Assembly: GCA_029821455.1 (NCBI GenBank)
Contig: JALGTI010000048.1
Coordinates: 1 to 14,212, forward strand
Origin: Candidatus Zipacnadia bacterium
Lineage (GTDB): Bacteria; Armatimonadota; Zipacnadia; Zipacnadales; Zipacnadaceae
DNA length: 14,212 bases
Direction of reading: 5' to 3'
Shown: in pieces, positions 7,388 through 14,150 of the stretch
Layout of the letters: each line of letters starts with the position of its first letter
How positions within the stretch are numbered: position 1 is the first letter of the stretch
Notes under the pieces: generated by a model
Told to the model about the DNA's origin: nothing
The model's database searches: none
The model's input: only the letters and a program-made list of their open reading frames with translations
Position numbers and translations under genes: made by a program

Positions 7388-7774
7388 CTACTTGTCATTG
7401 GCCTCTGATACCGCGCTCGTGCCCTTATCCGATTTGGGGCGCAGCCGCTCCTCGTCCATCCTTGCCGTGTCCACGATACTTAGAGCACTCGCCAGTTTTG
7501 CGGCAGTGACCTCTGAGGTAGTCCTGGCCTGTTCGGCCTTCAGTACGTCTAAGAGCAGGTTCTTGTCCGGCAGTCTGCATAGAGCGAAGATTGCCAGGGT
7601 GGTCTCGTCGGCGTCATCGCTCTTGACCACAGAGACGAGAGCAGGCACAGACGCAAATCCCATTCTGGTCAGTGCCAGCCCAGCAGGATAGAAGTCGATG
7701 CTTTCCGACCCCTCCGGGGCTACTGCAATCCACCTTAATAACGGCCCTTTGCCTGTCTTGACAACCGGGTCTAC
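7388..7774 (-). pseudogene. HEAT-like repeat protein remnant
   Basis: The frame is open for 128 codons after the TAG at 7775-7777 and ends at a TAG TAG pair. The first ATG is at 7663, without a ribosome binding site, but clearly protein-like sequence precedes it (TGKGPLLRWIAVAPEGSE). The middle has the helical ALTRMGFASVPALVSVVKSD pattern typical of HEAT/armadillo-like repeats, followed by AIFALCRLPDKNLLLDVLK. Such repeats are protein-interaction scaffolds. With no start and with broken neighbours on both sides, it is probably the 3' end of a larger lost gene. Confidence 0.45.
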
Positions 7775-8592
7775 CTAAATGCCAGCGGCGCTGTTCGTGG
7801 CGTGGGACAACCAGAGGTTGGGGTGCACGTTCTCTCGCTTGGGCGGGTCCTTGTAATAGCTATACACGTGGCCCCCAGCAGCTTGTCGGGGTGCACCTTC
7901 GCCACACGCTTGGCTACAGCGTTGTAGAATGCTAGCATCCGGTCGCTCAGCACCGCACTCTTGGGATCGTTGGGCAGCGTATGCCCGCCATCAAGGGCAC
8001 GGCAATTGTCGCACTCGCACAACCCTCCCCCGTCATTGGGCGAGATGGAGAACATCCCGAACTGAGGATACTCGTTGAAGAAGTCAATGGCCGTCTGCGC
8101 GAAGATCTCGATGGCCTCCGGGTTGCTCGTGCACACCTGCTCGCCGTGATGGCCAAGGTAGTAGGTAGTCCGTCGCTTGCCGTCCACCAGGGCGAAGTAC
8201 TCCGGGTGTTCCTCTCCGTACTCCTCGGCCGAGAGTATCCTGTACCACGCGTGCCCACAGCCCGTGGTTATCGTGCTCCCTAGACGTAGGCGCCGGCCAA
8301 GCAGCTTGTATGTTTGGTCTACAGGGCCGTAAGCCAGCCACCTGTAGGACCAGTCCGGTGCATCGGTGAAGTCCACCTCAGGGATGACAATCTCGCGCTG
8401 TTGCGGCACCACGGTGCCCAGCTCATCGTGCCAGGCGAAGACCACACCGACGTACCTCTCCAGCAACTCATAGACCCCGTTGAGCGCTCCGCACTACACC
8501 GGGAAGTTGCTGCTGATCGATGCGGCATACCCCGATGTGTCAGCGCCGACGATATGCACGTTTCGCCCCTCGCTATAATCTATTGTAGACTC
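7775..8592 (-). pseudogene. DUF4838-like (glycosidase-related) gene remnant with frameshift and amber codon
   Basis: The central piece (8493 to about 7877) reads ALNGVYELLERYVGV, HPEYFALVDGKR, VCTSNPEA, FSISPNDGGGLCECDNC and VAKVHPDKLLG. These resemble the DUF4838 family, large secreted proteins related to GH20-type alpha-glucuronidase/hexosaminidase folds. At a run of five G (7872-7876) the frame is lost; one added G would restore HVYSYYKDPPKRENVHPNLW in the next frame, ending at TAG 7775-7777. At the 5' side the frame is cut by TAG at 8494-8496, upstream of which RNVHIVGADTSG looks like the same protein. Only about 270 residues remain of a family usually several hundred residues longer. The 8592 boundary is approximate. 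Confidence 0.6.
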
Positions 8593-8931
8593 TTGCAACA
8601 GTCTCCCTAGGCACATCCCAAAGCCTGCAAGCCAAAGCCCTCTACAGGGCCTAAGCGAGGCGCAGACGCCCAGACGCCTACGGGAGGCACCCCTCCGGGG
8701 TGTTCGCTGTTTGGAGGCAACAGACGTGCCGGACGTCTCAAGTCTTCGCCTGTTCGTCACTCGAAACCCCTTGAGGACGCCCACTCCGGCCCCAATTTGT
8801 GGCGAGAAGTCTCTACAGAGCCTGCAAATCCGTGATTTTTGCACATACACAGCCGGCTAGGGAAGGAATTAGCGTCTCGATCAGAGAACGTGACACCAAG
8901 TAACGCTCTATATGGGAAACCTCGCTTATGC
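8593..8931. other. Gene-free leader between the DUF4838 remnant and the RLP operon
   Basis: No convincing coding sequence on either strand; the long minus-strand frame here is rich in Arg/Ser and lacks domain character. A compact hairpin CACCCC-TCC-GGGGTG lies at 8688-8702. A near-repeat CTCTACAG(G/A)GCCT occurs near 8639 and 8811. TATATG at 8909-8914 could serve as a -10 box, but no -35 is at the right distance. TATAAT at 8574-8579 is also without a partner. The operon promoter probably lies here but I cannot place it. Confidence 0.4.
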
Positions 8932-8946
8932 AAAGGAGCTAAGACC

Positions 8947-10281
8947 ATGGCAGAAGTCTCCTCACCATATGAACTGTGCACGCTAGCCGAAGGCCTGGAC
9001 CCAGAAGAGCATGTCATTGTGACCTACTGGGTTCAAGCAAGCACACAGACCGATATGCTAGCGAAGGCCGTCGCATTGGCAGTGGAGCAGAGTTCGGGGA
9101 CGTGGACCGATGTGCCGTATGAGACGGAAGAGTTGAAGACAGGCTATGCAGCGAAGGTCGTGGGGATATACGGTGCTCCCGACCATGAACTCATCGCTAC
9201 CCTCCCCACGGACGACGGGCAGAGGGACTACATTCTTCGGGTTGCCTTCCCCTGGCACAACTTCGGCGACAATTTGCCGATGATGCTCTCATCGGTCATC
9301 GGAAACGTCTCCAGCATGCCTTACCTGAAGGTATTGGACATTGACTTTCCGCGGGCGTTCGCAGAGCGATTCCAGGGGCCCAAGTTCGGCATCGCAGGCA
9401 TCCGTGAGTATCTCGGGGTCTTTGGCAGGCCACTGCTGAACTCCATGATCAAGCCTTGCACCGGCTTCCCGCCGGAGGTTGGTGCGGAACTGTTGTACCA
9501 GGCGGCTGCCGGGGGGGCAGATTGGATCAAGGATGACGAACTGCTTGCGCCGGACATTGCCATTTGTCCCCTTGACGAGCGGGTCCGCCAGTACATGAAA
9601 GCCGCGAGCAGGGCAGACAAGGAAAAGAGCGGGAAGACGCTCTACACAGTCAACATCACCGCCGCGCCGGGGAAGTTGAAGGAGAACGCCCGACGTGCGT
9701 TGGACGCTGGGGCCAACGCTCTGATGGTGAACGTGGCAGCGATTGGCCTGGGCGCCCTTCGCGACCTGGCGGAGGCCCCCAACATCACTGTCCCCCTGAT
9801 GGCCCATACCTGTTTCCAGGGGACGATGAGTAGCAGTCCGCATTCAGGCGTCGCTTCGGCGCTGGCAGCCAAATTAGCGCGGCTGGCTGGGGCTGATCTG
9901 TACCTGAATGTGGCGCCTTCAGCCAAGTTCAATGCTCTCCGCGAGAAGTTCCTCCAGATCCATCACGCACTGATACGGCCCTTTTACCATTTGAAGCCGA
10001 CCTTTCCGCTGGTTGGCGGAGGGGTCCACCCAGGAATGGTACCGTACCTGATTGAACTGGTGGGGACCGACTTTGTCGCTGGGGCCGGCGGCGCCGTTCA
10101 CGGCCATCCCCAGGGAAGCAGGGCAGGGGCGAAGGCCATGCGTGATGCGATTGATGCCGCCTGCCGTGGCGAAGACCTCTTTGAGGCGGCCAAGAAGAGC
10201 GAAGAACTTCAGATGGCCCTCGACAAGTGGGGCATCTACTCTGAAACCGACTTCGCGCGGCTTTACACTATCGACTCGTGA
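8947..10281 (+). CDS. RuBisCO-like protein (Form IV RLP)
   Basis: A 444-residue protein covering both the N-terminal and TIM-barrel parts of the RuBisCO large chain. The start is ATG 8947 with AAAGGAG at 8932-8938; the longer frame from TTG 8839 is not supported. Kept from RuBisCO are E47, T52/W53, N120, K169 (like K175), the carbamate/metal triad K195-x-D197-E198 in ADWIKDDE, H287 (like H294), and the glycine-rich phosphate sites VGGGVHPG (356-363) and GAGGAVHGHP (379-388). Changed are K177 (Cys171 in IKPCTG), the HSG around H327 (now LNVAPS) and S379 (now Gly). It is therefore not a CO2-fixing enzyme but should still bind Mg2+ and a phosphorylated enediol. Known RLPs act in methionine salvage or as decarboxylase/transcarboxylase on 3-oxo-isoapionate 4-phosphate. 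It is first of four close genes. Confidence 0.88.
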   Translation: MAEVSSPYELCTLAEGLDPEEHVIVTYWVQASTQTDMLAKAVALAVEQSSGTWTDVPYETEELKTGYAAKVVGIYGAPDHELIATLPTDDGQRDYILRVAFPWHNFGDNLPMMLSSVIGNVSSMPYLKVLDIDFPRAFAERFQGPKFGIAGIREYLGVFGRPLLNSMIKPCTGFPPEVGAELLYQAAAGGADWIKDDELLAPDIAICPLDERVRQYMKAASRADKEKSGKTLYTVNITAAPGKLKENARRALDAGANALMVNVAAIGLGALRDLAEAPNITVPLMAHTCFQGTMSSSPHSGVASALAAKLARLAGADLYLNVAPSAKFNALREKFLQIHHALIRPFYHLKPTFPLVGGGVHPGMVPYLIELVGTDFVAGAGGAVHGHPQGSRAGAKAMRDAIDAACRGEDLFEAAKKSEELQMALDKWGIYSETDFARLYTIDS

Positions 10282-10336
10282 CCCGGCAGGCTAGCGTGCC
10301 GCAGGCCAGGAGACTCTGCGTAGGTGGGACTAGAGG

Positions 10337-11113
10337 ATGCTCATTGGTGCGAATTGGAAGATGCATAAAACGGTGCACGAGAGCGTTGACTTCTTTCGGG
10401 CTCTGGCTGCTGATATTCTGCTGGACCTTGATGTGGAGGTCTTCATCTGTGTGCCATTCACTGCCCTCTGGGCCTTGAGCCAGGCGTCGGCCGCGGCAGG
10501 CGGCTGGCCCATCGCGCTGGGCGCACAGAACGTCTTCTGGGAGGATGAAGGCCCTTATACAGGTGAGGTCTCGCCCGTGATGTTAAGAGACAGTGGCTGT
10601 AAGTATGCCATCGTGGGCCATTCTGAGCGGCGCCAGAAGTTTTCGGAAACGGCAGCACACACGGCGAAGAAGGTTGCCGCCCTTCTGAGGAATCGCGTGC
10701 GGCCTGTCCTCTGCATCGGGGAAACTTGGGAAGAAAAAGCGAAGGGCATAACGGAGCAAGTTCTGGTGCGCCAGTTGGAGCCGGTGTTTCCGATGCTCAG
10801 GACTGAGGATTTGCCTGAGTGTGTATTTGCCTATGAGCCGGTCTGGGCTATCGGGACCGGAAGAAGGGCTTCTGCTTGTCAGGCGGCGGAGGCTCATCGG
10901 TTCATCCGGCTGCTTTTGCACGATCGCTTTGGAGTCGAGGCAGGCGAGCGGGCGAAGATCCTCTATGGAGGGAGCGTAACTGAGAAGAACCTTTCTGAGC
11001 TCCTCGAAATTGATGAGCTGGATGGGGTATTCGTGGGGGGCGCGAGCCTGGAGGTGCAGTCATTTTCGACCATTATTCGAAGGTGTGCACAGCGAGGAAC
11101 AGAAGGGTCATGA
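10337..11113 (+). CDS. Triosephosphate isomerase family enzyme
   Basis: A 258-residue TIM-barrel isomerase with all classic residues: N6 and K8 in GANWKMHKT, electrophile H95 in VGHSERR, base E167 in AYEPVWAIGTG, and phosphate-binding LYGGSV and DGVFVGGASL near the end. The catalytic-loop tail reads GTGRRAS rather than the usual GTGKTAT-like run. Members interconvert aldose and ketose phosphates. Besides glycolytic TpiA, paralogues such as EryH isomerise L-erythrulose 1-phosphate. Its place 55 nt after an RLP and before an amino-sugar-type isomerase, with no glycolytic genes near, suggests a pathway-specific isomerase rather than housekeeping TpiA; this is inference. The start at ATG 10337 is set by the conserved N-terminus. 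AGAGG lies immediately upstream, closer than usual. Confidence 0.85.
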   Translation: MLIGANWKMHKTVHESVDFFRALAADILLDLDVEVFICVPFTALWALSQASAAAGGWPIALGAQNVFWEDEGPYTGEVSPVMLRDSGCKYAIVGHSERRQKFSETAAHTAKKVAALLRNRVRPVLCIGETWEEKAKGITEQVLVRQLEPVFPMLRTEDLPECVFAYEPVWAIGTGRRASACQAAEAHRFIRLLLHDRFGVEAGERAKILYGGSVTEKNLSELLEIDELDGVFVGGASLEVQSFSTIIRRCAQRGTEGS

Positions 11114-11180
11114 GTTTATTCCTGGACACTTCCAAAGGCAAGAGACATAGGGTTCATGCCAATGCAGGAGGAGAAAAACT

Positions 11181-12224
11181 GTGAGCGTTGGCGCTCATAC
11201 GCTGCGCGAGATTGAAAGCCAACCCCAGGCGCTGCAGGATGCCCAGCAGACGCTGTCGGCTTGTGGAGCTCAAGTGGTGCAACTGCTGCAGCCTGCCCCG
11301 CGAGTTCTCTTCGTTGGGTGCGGGTCAGCTCTTAACATTGCCTTTGCTGCGGCCCCGGTCTTCGCCATCACTACTGGACAGATGGCTGTGCCGGTGGCAG
11401 CTGGCGATATCTTCCTGTATCCACAAGCGTCTATTGAGCCAGGCAGCGCGGTAGTCTGCATATCACGCTCTGGGGAAACCACGGAGACCGTCCAGGCTCA
11501 GCGTACTGCGCGAGCCTTGGGTTGCCGAACTGCAGCACTGACAGCCTACCCCGACAGTCCATTGGCTCAAGAAGCAGATGTGGCCATAGTCCTGACCGGT
11601 TCGCAAGAGCAAAGCGTTACCACTACGGCTTCGGTATCTGCGATGATTCATGCCGGCACGCTTATGGCGCTGCAGGCTGCGGGTGAGGACAGCCGTCTAG
11701 CAGAGGCGGGACAGGCTATTGAGGTCTGCAAAGAACTGCTGCCCCGAACCCGGCGGCTGGCTGAGCGAATCCTGGAAGAAGTCCCGTTCAACAAAGTGGC
11801 TTTTGTGGGAGCAGGTCCGCACTACGGCCTGGCTCGTGAGGTCCAGCTCAAGTTCAAGGAGATGACTCTGCTACCCAGCGATGCTTATCCGCTGCTGGAC
11901 TATAGGCACGGCCCTATGTCTAATGCAGATTCGCAGATGCTGCTAGGCATCTTCGGCTCTGGACCCGGTGAAGCGCTGGAAGACCAACTGGCGCCCGAGA
12001 TGGAAGCCCTGGGAGCCACGACCGTGCTGGTGTCGGAGAGTTCCCAACCCCAGGCCCGGCGGCGCTACCACCTGAGCCTGGACAGCGGGCTGGACGAGCT
12101 ACTAGCTCTGCCTCTGCAGCTCCCCCTCTTTCAGTACCTCGCTTACTATACGTCTATCCGGCTTGGCTATGACCCAGACCATCCCAAGAATCTCACCCAC
12201 TACGTGCAAATCGAGGTGTCGTGA
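11181..12224 (+). CDS. Double-SIS sugar-phosphate isomerase/deglycase (GlmS C-terminal/AgaS/FrlB type)
   Basis: A 347-residue cytosolic enzyme with two SIS domains (about 30-165 and 195-330) and no glutaminase domain. Motifs are FVGCGSA (44-50), SRSGETTET (95-103), QEQSVTTT (142-149), then in the second half GAGPHYGLAREVQLKFKE and YRHGPMS (241-247). The glutamate of KFKE and the histidine of RHGP correspond to catalytic residues of GlmS-type isomerases. Stand-alone double-SIS proteins deaminate or deglycate phosphorylated amino sugars (AgaS, FrlB, NagB-II). GTG 11181 has AGGAGGAG nine nt upstream, a strong site. Its last four bases overlap the next start, so the two are translationally coupled. 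With a deacetylase partner, an N-acetylated amino-sugar substrate is the natural guess. Confidence 0.82.
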   Translation: MSVGAHTLREIESQPQALQDAQQTLSACGAQVVQLLQPAPRVLFVGCGSALNIAFAAAPVFAITTGQMAVPVAAGDIFLYPQASIEPGSAVVCISRSGETTETVQAQRTARALGCRTAALTAYPDSPLAQEADVAIVLTGSQEQSVTTTASVSAMIHAGTLMALQAAGEDSRLAEAGQAIEVCKELLPRTRRLAERILEEVPFNKVAFVGAGPHYGLAREVQLKFKEMTLLPSDAYPLLDYRHGPMSNADSQMLLGIFGSGPGEALEDQLAPEMEALGATTVLVSESSQPQARRRYHLSLDSGLDELLALPLQLPLFQYLAYYTSIRLGYDPDHPKNLTHYVQIEVS

Positions 12225-12928
12225 GCGTGAAGGTTTTGGCAGTTGGTGCTCATCCTGATGACCTGGAGATAGGTTGTGGCGGCACTCTGGTACGTATGAA
12301 GCAGCAGGGACACGAAATCGCCATGTGTGTTATGACTAATGGCGACCTGGGCCACAAAGTAATTCCCCGGGAGGAGCTAGCCCAGATTCGGGAGACCGAG
12401 GCCCGGGCCTCAGCAGCCCAGTTGGAAGCTGAGTTCTTTATGATGGGATATAGCGACTTTAGCGTACCTGATTCCGAGGAGCCTATTGCCCGGCTGACCG
12501 AGGTTATCCGCCAGGTGCAGCCGGATTTCATCATCACCCATCCCCAGGATGATTACATGCGGGAGCACAGCCGGGTGGGCGAGCTGGTTTTTGAGGCCTC
12601 CTTTCGGGCTACCGTCCCCCATCTTTACCAGCACTTGACGCCCACTGAGGAGGTTGTTCCGGTTTACCAGATGGAGAGCTTTGGGGGCGTCGGCTTTGTT
12701 CCCGAGCACTATGTGGACATAAGCGCTACCCTGCAGCGGAAGCTGTCCATGCTGCGGGAGCACCGCAGCCAGGTGGAGTGGCTGCTTGAGCATGACAAGG
12801 TTGATGTATGCGAAATGGTAACCTCCTTGGCCCGGTGCCGTGGTATTCAGTGTGGCGTACAGTACGCTGAGGGGTTTCGGGAGAGGCGTGCCTACCTCCG
12901 GGGGCGCCCGGCCCGGCTTCTGCCCTAG
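12221..12928 (+). CDS. PIG-L/LmbE family zinc N-deacetylase
   Basis: A 235-residue enzyme with the zinc-binding motif GAHPDDLEIGCGGT at residues 9-22 and the second metal site around THPQDDYMREHSRV (H116). These define the PIG-L/LmbE family, which removes acetyl or other acyl groups from N-acyl-glucosamine or related sugars (examples: MshB, BshB, chitobiose deacetylase). The GTG start overlaps the SIS stop codon as GTGA, a sign of coupled translation. Length is normal for the family and it appears intact. It is the last gene of the RLP cluster, and no clear terminator follows. The real acyl substrate cannot be read from sequence. Confidence 0.87.
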   Translation: MSVKVLAVGAHPDDLEIGCGGTLVRMKQQGHEIAMCVMTNGDLGHKVIPREELAQIRETEARASAAQLEAEFFMMGYSDFSVPDSEEPIARLTEVIRQVQPDFIITHPQDDYMREHSRVGELVFEASFRATVPHLYQHLTPTEEVVPVYQMESFGGVGFVPEHYVDISATLQRKLSMLREHRSQVEWLLEHDKVDVCEMVTSLARCRGIQCGVQYAEGFRERRAYLRGRPARLLP

Positions 12929-13377
12929 ATGCCTCAGTCCGGGACCGAACTACTAGCTTCAGCTATGAGTCTGCATCTGGGCAGCGCCACGGGCAACTTT
13001 GCCAGCTTTGCGCGCCATTCCTTTGCGACCTTCACGGCTGGATGCCCAGTCACCAGGCTAGCGAGTATCAGAAGATGCCTATGAGTCCTGTCTTGAGGTT
13101 CCTCAGGGTCGGTTTTAGGGTGTGATTTCAGGGCTTTCGGACAAAATGCAAATGCTCGGAAACGCTATTGCAGTTGTCCGCCCCGGGGAGCCAAGTCCTT
13201 CATTATCCGAACTTTGACTTGCTTCCAAGATCCGCTTTGCTTTCTCCGTAGTCGGGCCTCAGCCGTGACTGTTTCCATTGTCGCAATTCTCGGGTCTTCG
13301 GAGTAAGCTACACCCCGACGCCCGTCACCGCTAACCCCAGAGACAGCTTCGCAAGGTTGATTGCTATGCATAGGGCA
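12929..13377. other. Gene-free stretch between the RLP operon and the MarR gene
   Basis: No supported coding sequence on either strand. TGAGG-TT-CCTCA near 13093 followed by GTCGGTTTTAG could be a poor terminator. A copy of TTGCAGTTG at 13168-13176 repeats part of the palindrome region upstream of the MarR start (TTGCAGTTG at 13421-13429) and may be a half-site. Confidence 0.35.
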
Positions 13378-13406
13378 TTGAGAAGGAAAGCACTGCAGGA
13401 TATTAT
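13378..13406 (+). promoter_or_regulatory. Sigma70-type promoter of the MarR gene
   Basis: TTGAGA (13378-13383) and TATTAT (13401-13406) are separated by exactly 17 bp. The predicted +1 is about 13413. The MarR start codon lies 75 nt beyond. Confidence 0.6.
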
Positions 13407-13410
13407 TGGT

Positions 13411-13427
13411 ACTGCAAAGTTTGCAGT
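13411..13427. promoter_or_regulatory. Perfect palindrome over the +1, candidate MarR operator
   Basis: ACTGCAAA-G-TTTGCAGT is a perfect 8+8 inverted repeat with a one-base centre. Its size and symmetry fit a MarR dimer site. Being placed right after the -10 box, bound protein would block transcription start, which points to autorepression. Confidence 0.55.
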
Positions 13428-13487
13428 TGCATTAACGAACGGCAACGTAGGCAGGTGTTTTGAACGCGCTAGAAGGAGCGCACACAA

Positions 13488-13940
13488 GTGACTAAGGTTA
13501 AGCTGGCCCATGCAAGTATGACCGAACATGTTGTGCGAGATTTATCGAGGATTGTGAAAGCCATTGATGACTTCTCGAAACGCGTGCATAGAGTGCATGG
13601 GGTGAGCGGCCCACAATTGTCGCTTTTGTGGGAGCTGCGAGAAAGTGGAAGACTTACCATCTCGCAGTTGGCTGAGCGCATGTATCTGCATCCCTCGACG
13701 GTTTCCGGTATTGCGGACCGTCTCGAGGGAAAGCGTCTTGCCACCCGCATGCGGGACACTGAAGACCATCGAGTGGTGGGCCTGACTATCACAACGGCAG
13801 GTCTCGAAATACTGGACACGACTCCTATGCTGCCCAGACATCGAATAGTCGAAGCGTTGAAGAAAATGCCCGACGCGCTCGTAAGCGGATTGGCCAAGGG
13901 GTTGGGCCCCTTGGCGGCAGTAGTCGAAGCCGAACCGTGA
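13488..13940 (+). CDS. MarR-family transcriptional regulator
   Basis: A 150-residue winged-helix regulator. Residues about 45-115 carry the MarR fold: QLSLLWELRESGRLTISQLA, then the recognition helix MYLHPSTVSGIADRLE, and the wing with RMRDTEDHRVVGLTIT, whose D-x-R pattern is the family hallmark. The N- and C-terminal helices form the dimer interface. The GTG at 13488 has AAGGAG at 13473-13478. MarR proteins usually sense small ligands and repress themselves and neighbours; the palindrome at 13411-13427 fits this. Candidate targets are its own gene, the following acyltransferase-like gene and possibly the RLP operon. Members are hard to assign by ligand. Confidence 0.87.
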   Translation: MTKVKLAHASMTEHVVRDLSRIVKAIDDFSKRVHRVHGVSGPQLSLLWELRESGRLTISQLAERMYLHPSTVSGIADRLEGKRLATRMRDTEDHRVVGLTITTAGLEILDTTPMLPRHRIVEALKKMPDALVSGLAKGLGPLAAVVEAEP

Positions 13941-13974
13941 GTTTCGCGTTGAGAACTCTATTCGCGGGGGAAGT

Positions 13975-14001
13975 CAGCGGTGGATGGGGCCACCACCGCT
14001 G
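13975..14001. other. Strong hairpin downstream of the MarR gene
   Basis: CAGCGGTGG (13975-13983) and CCACCGCTG (13993-14001) form a perfect 9-bp stem with a 9-nt loop. No T-run follows. It may stabilise the 3' end of the MarR mRNA or form part of a leader for the next gene. Confidence 0.4.
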
Positions 14002-14069
14002 CGAGGGCTGTGACAAGTGGCATAGCGGGGTGCAATCACTGGCCAGTGAAAACAGAGAAAGCCTGGGCA

Positions 14070-14103
14070 CCGTGCCAGCCGATGAAGGTTGGCACGGCTT
14101 TCT
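14070..14103 (+). terminator. Terminator- or attenuator-like hairpin before the C45 gene
   Basis: CCGTGCCAGCC (14070-14080) pairs with GGTTGGCACGG (14087-14097), an 11-bp stem with one G-U pair and a 6-nt loop, followed by CTTTCT. It lies 47 nt before the next start codon, so it may end the MarR transcript or attenuate read-through. Confidence 0.45.
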
Positions 14104-14150
14104 GCGAGAATGGTCATAGTACGTGAAACAGATAAGGAGGGAGAGCGGAG

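Noticed and set aside
8574..8579. TATAAT as -10 box for the RLP operon
   Set aside because: No -35-like hexamer at 16-18 bp upstream, and it lies inside the coding-like end of the DUF4838 remnant, over 350 nt from the RLP start.
8497..8850. Complete minus-strand gene upstream of the DUF4838 remnant
   Set aside because: Only the last 30 or so residues look protein-like; the rest is Arg/Ser-rich with no ribosome binding site, so only the 3' part was kept with the remnant.
8839..8946. N-terminal extension of the RLP from TTG 8839
   Set aside because: No ribosome binding site and no family similarity in the extra residues; ATG 8947 has AAAGGAG at good spacing.
9289..9843. Long minus-strand frame opposite the RLP gene
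   Set aside because: It is antisense to a strongly conserved gene; its Arg/His/Gln-rich translation has no domain features. Similar antisense frames opposite the cyclase, SIS and PIG-L genes were dropped for the same reason.
8947..10281. True CO2-fixing RuBisCO
   Set aside because: Several substrate-binding residues (K177, H327, S379 equivalents) are changed, and no phosphoribulokinase or small subunit gene is nearby.
13165..13371. Small minus-strand gene before the MarR gene
   Set aside because: No ribosome binding site, no recognisable domain; treated as non-coding.
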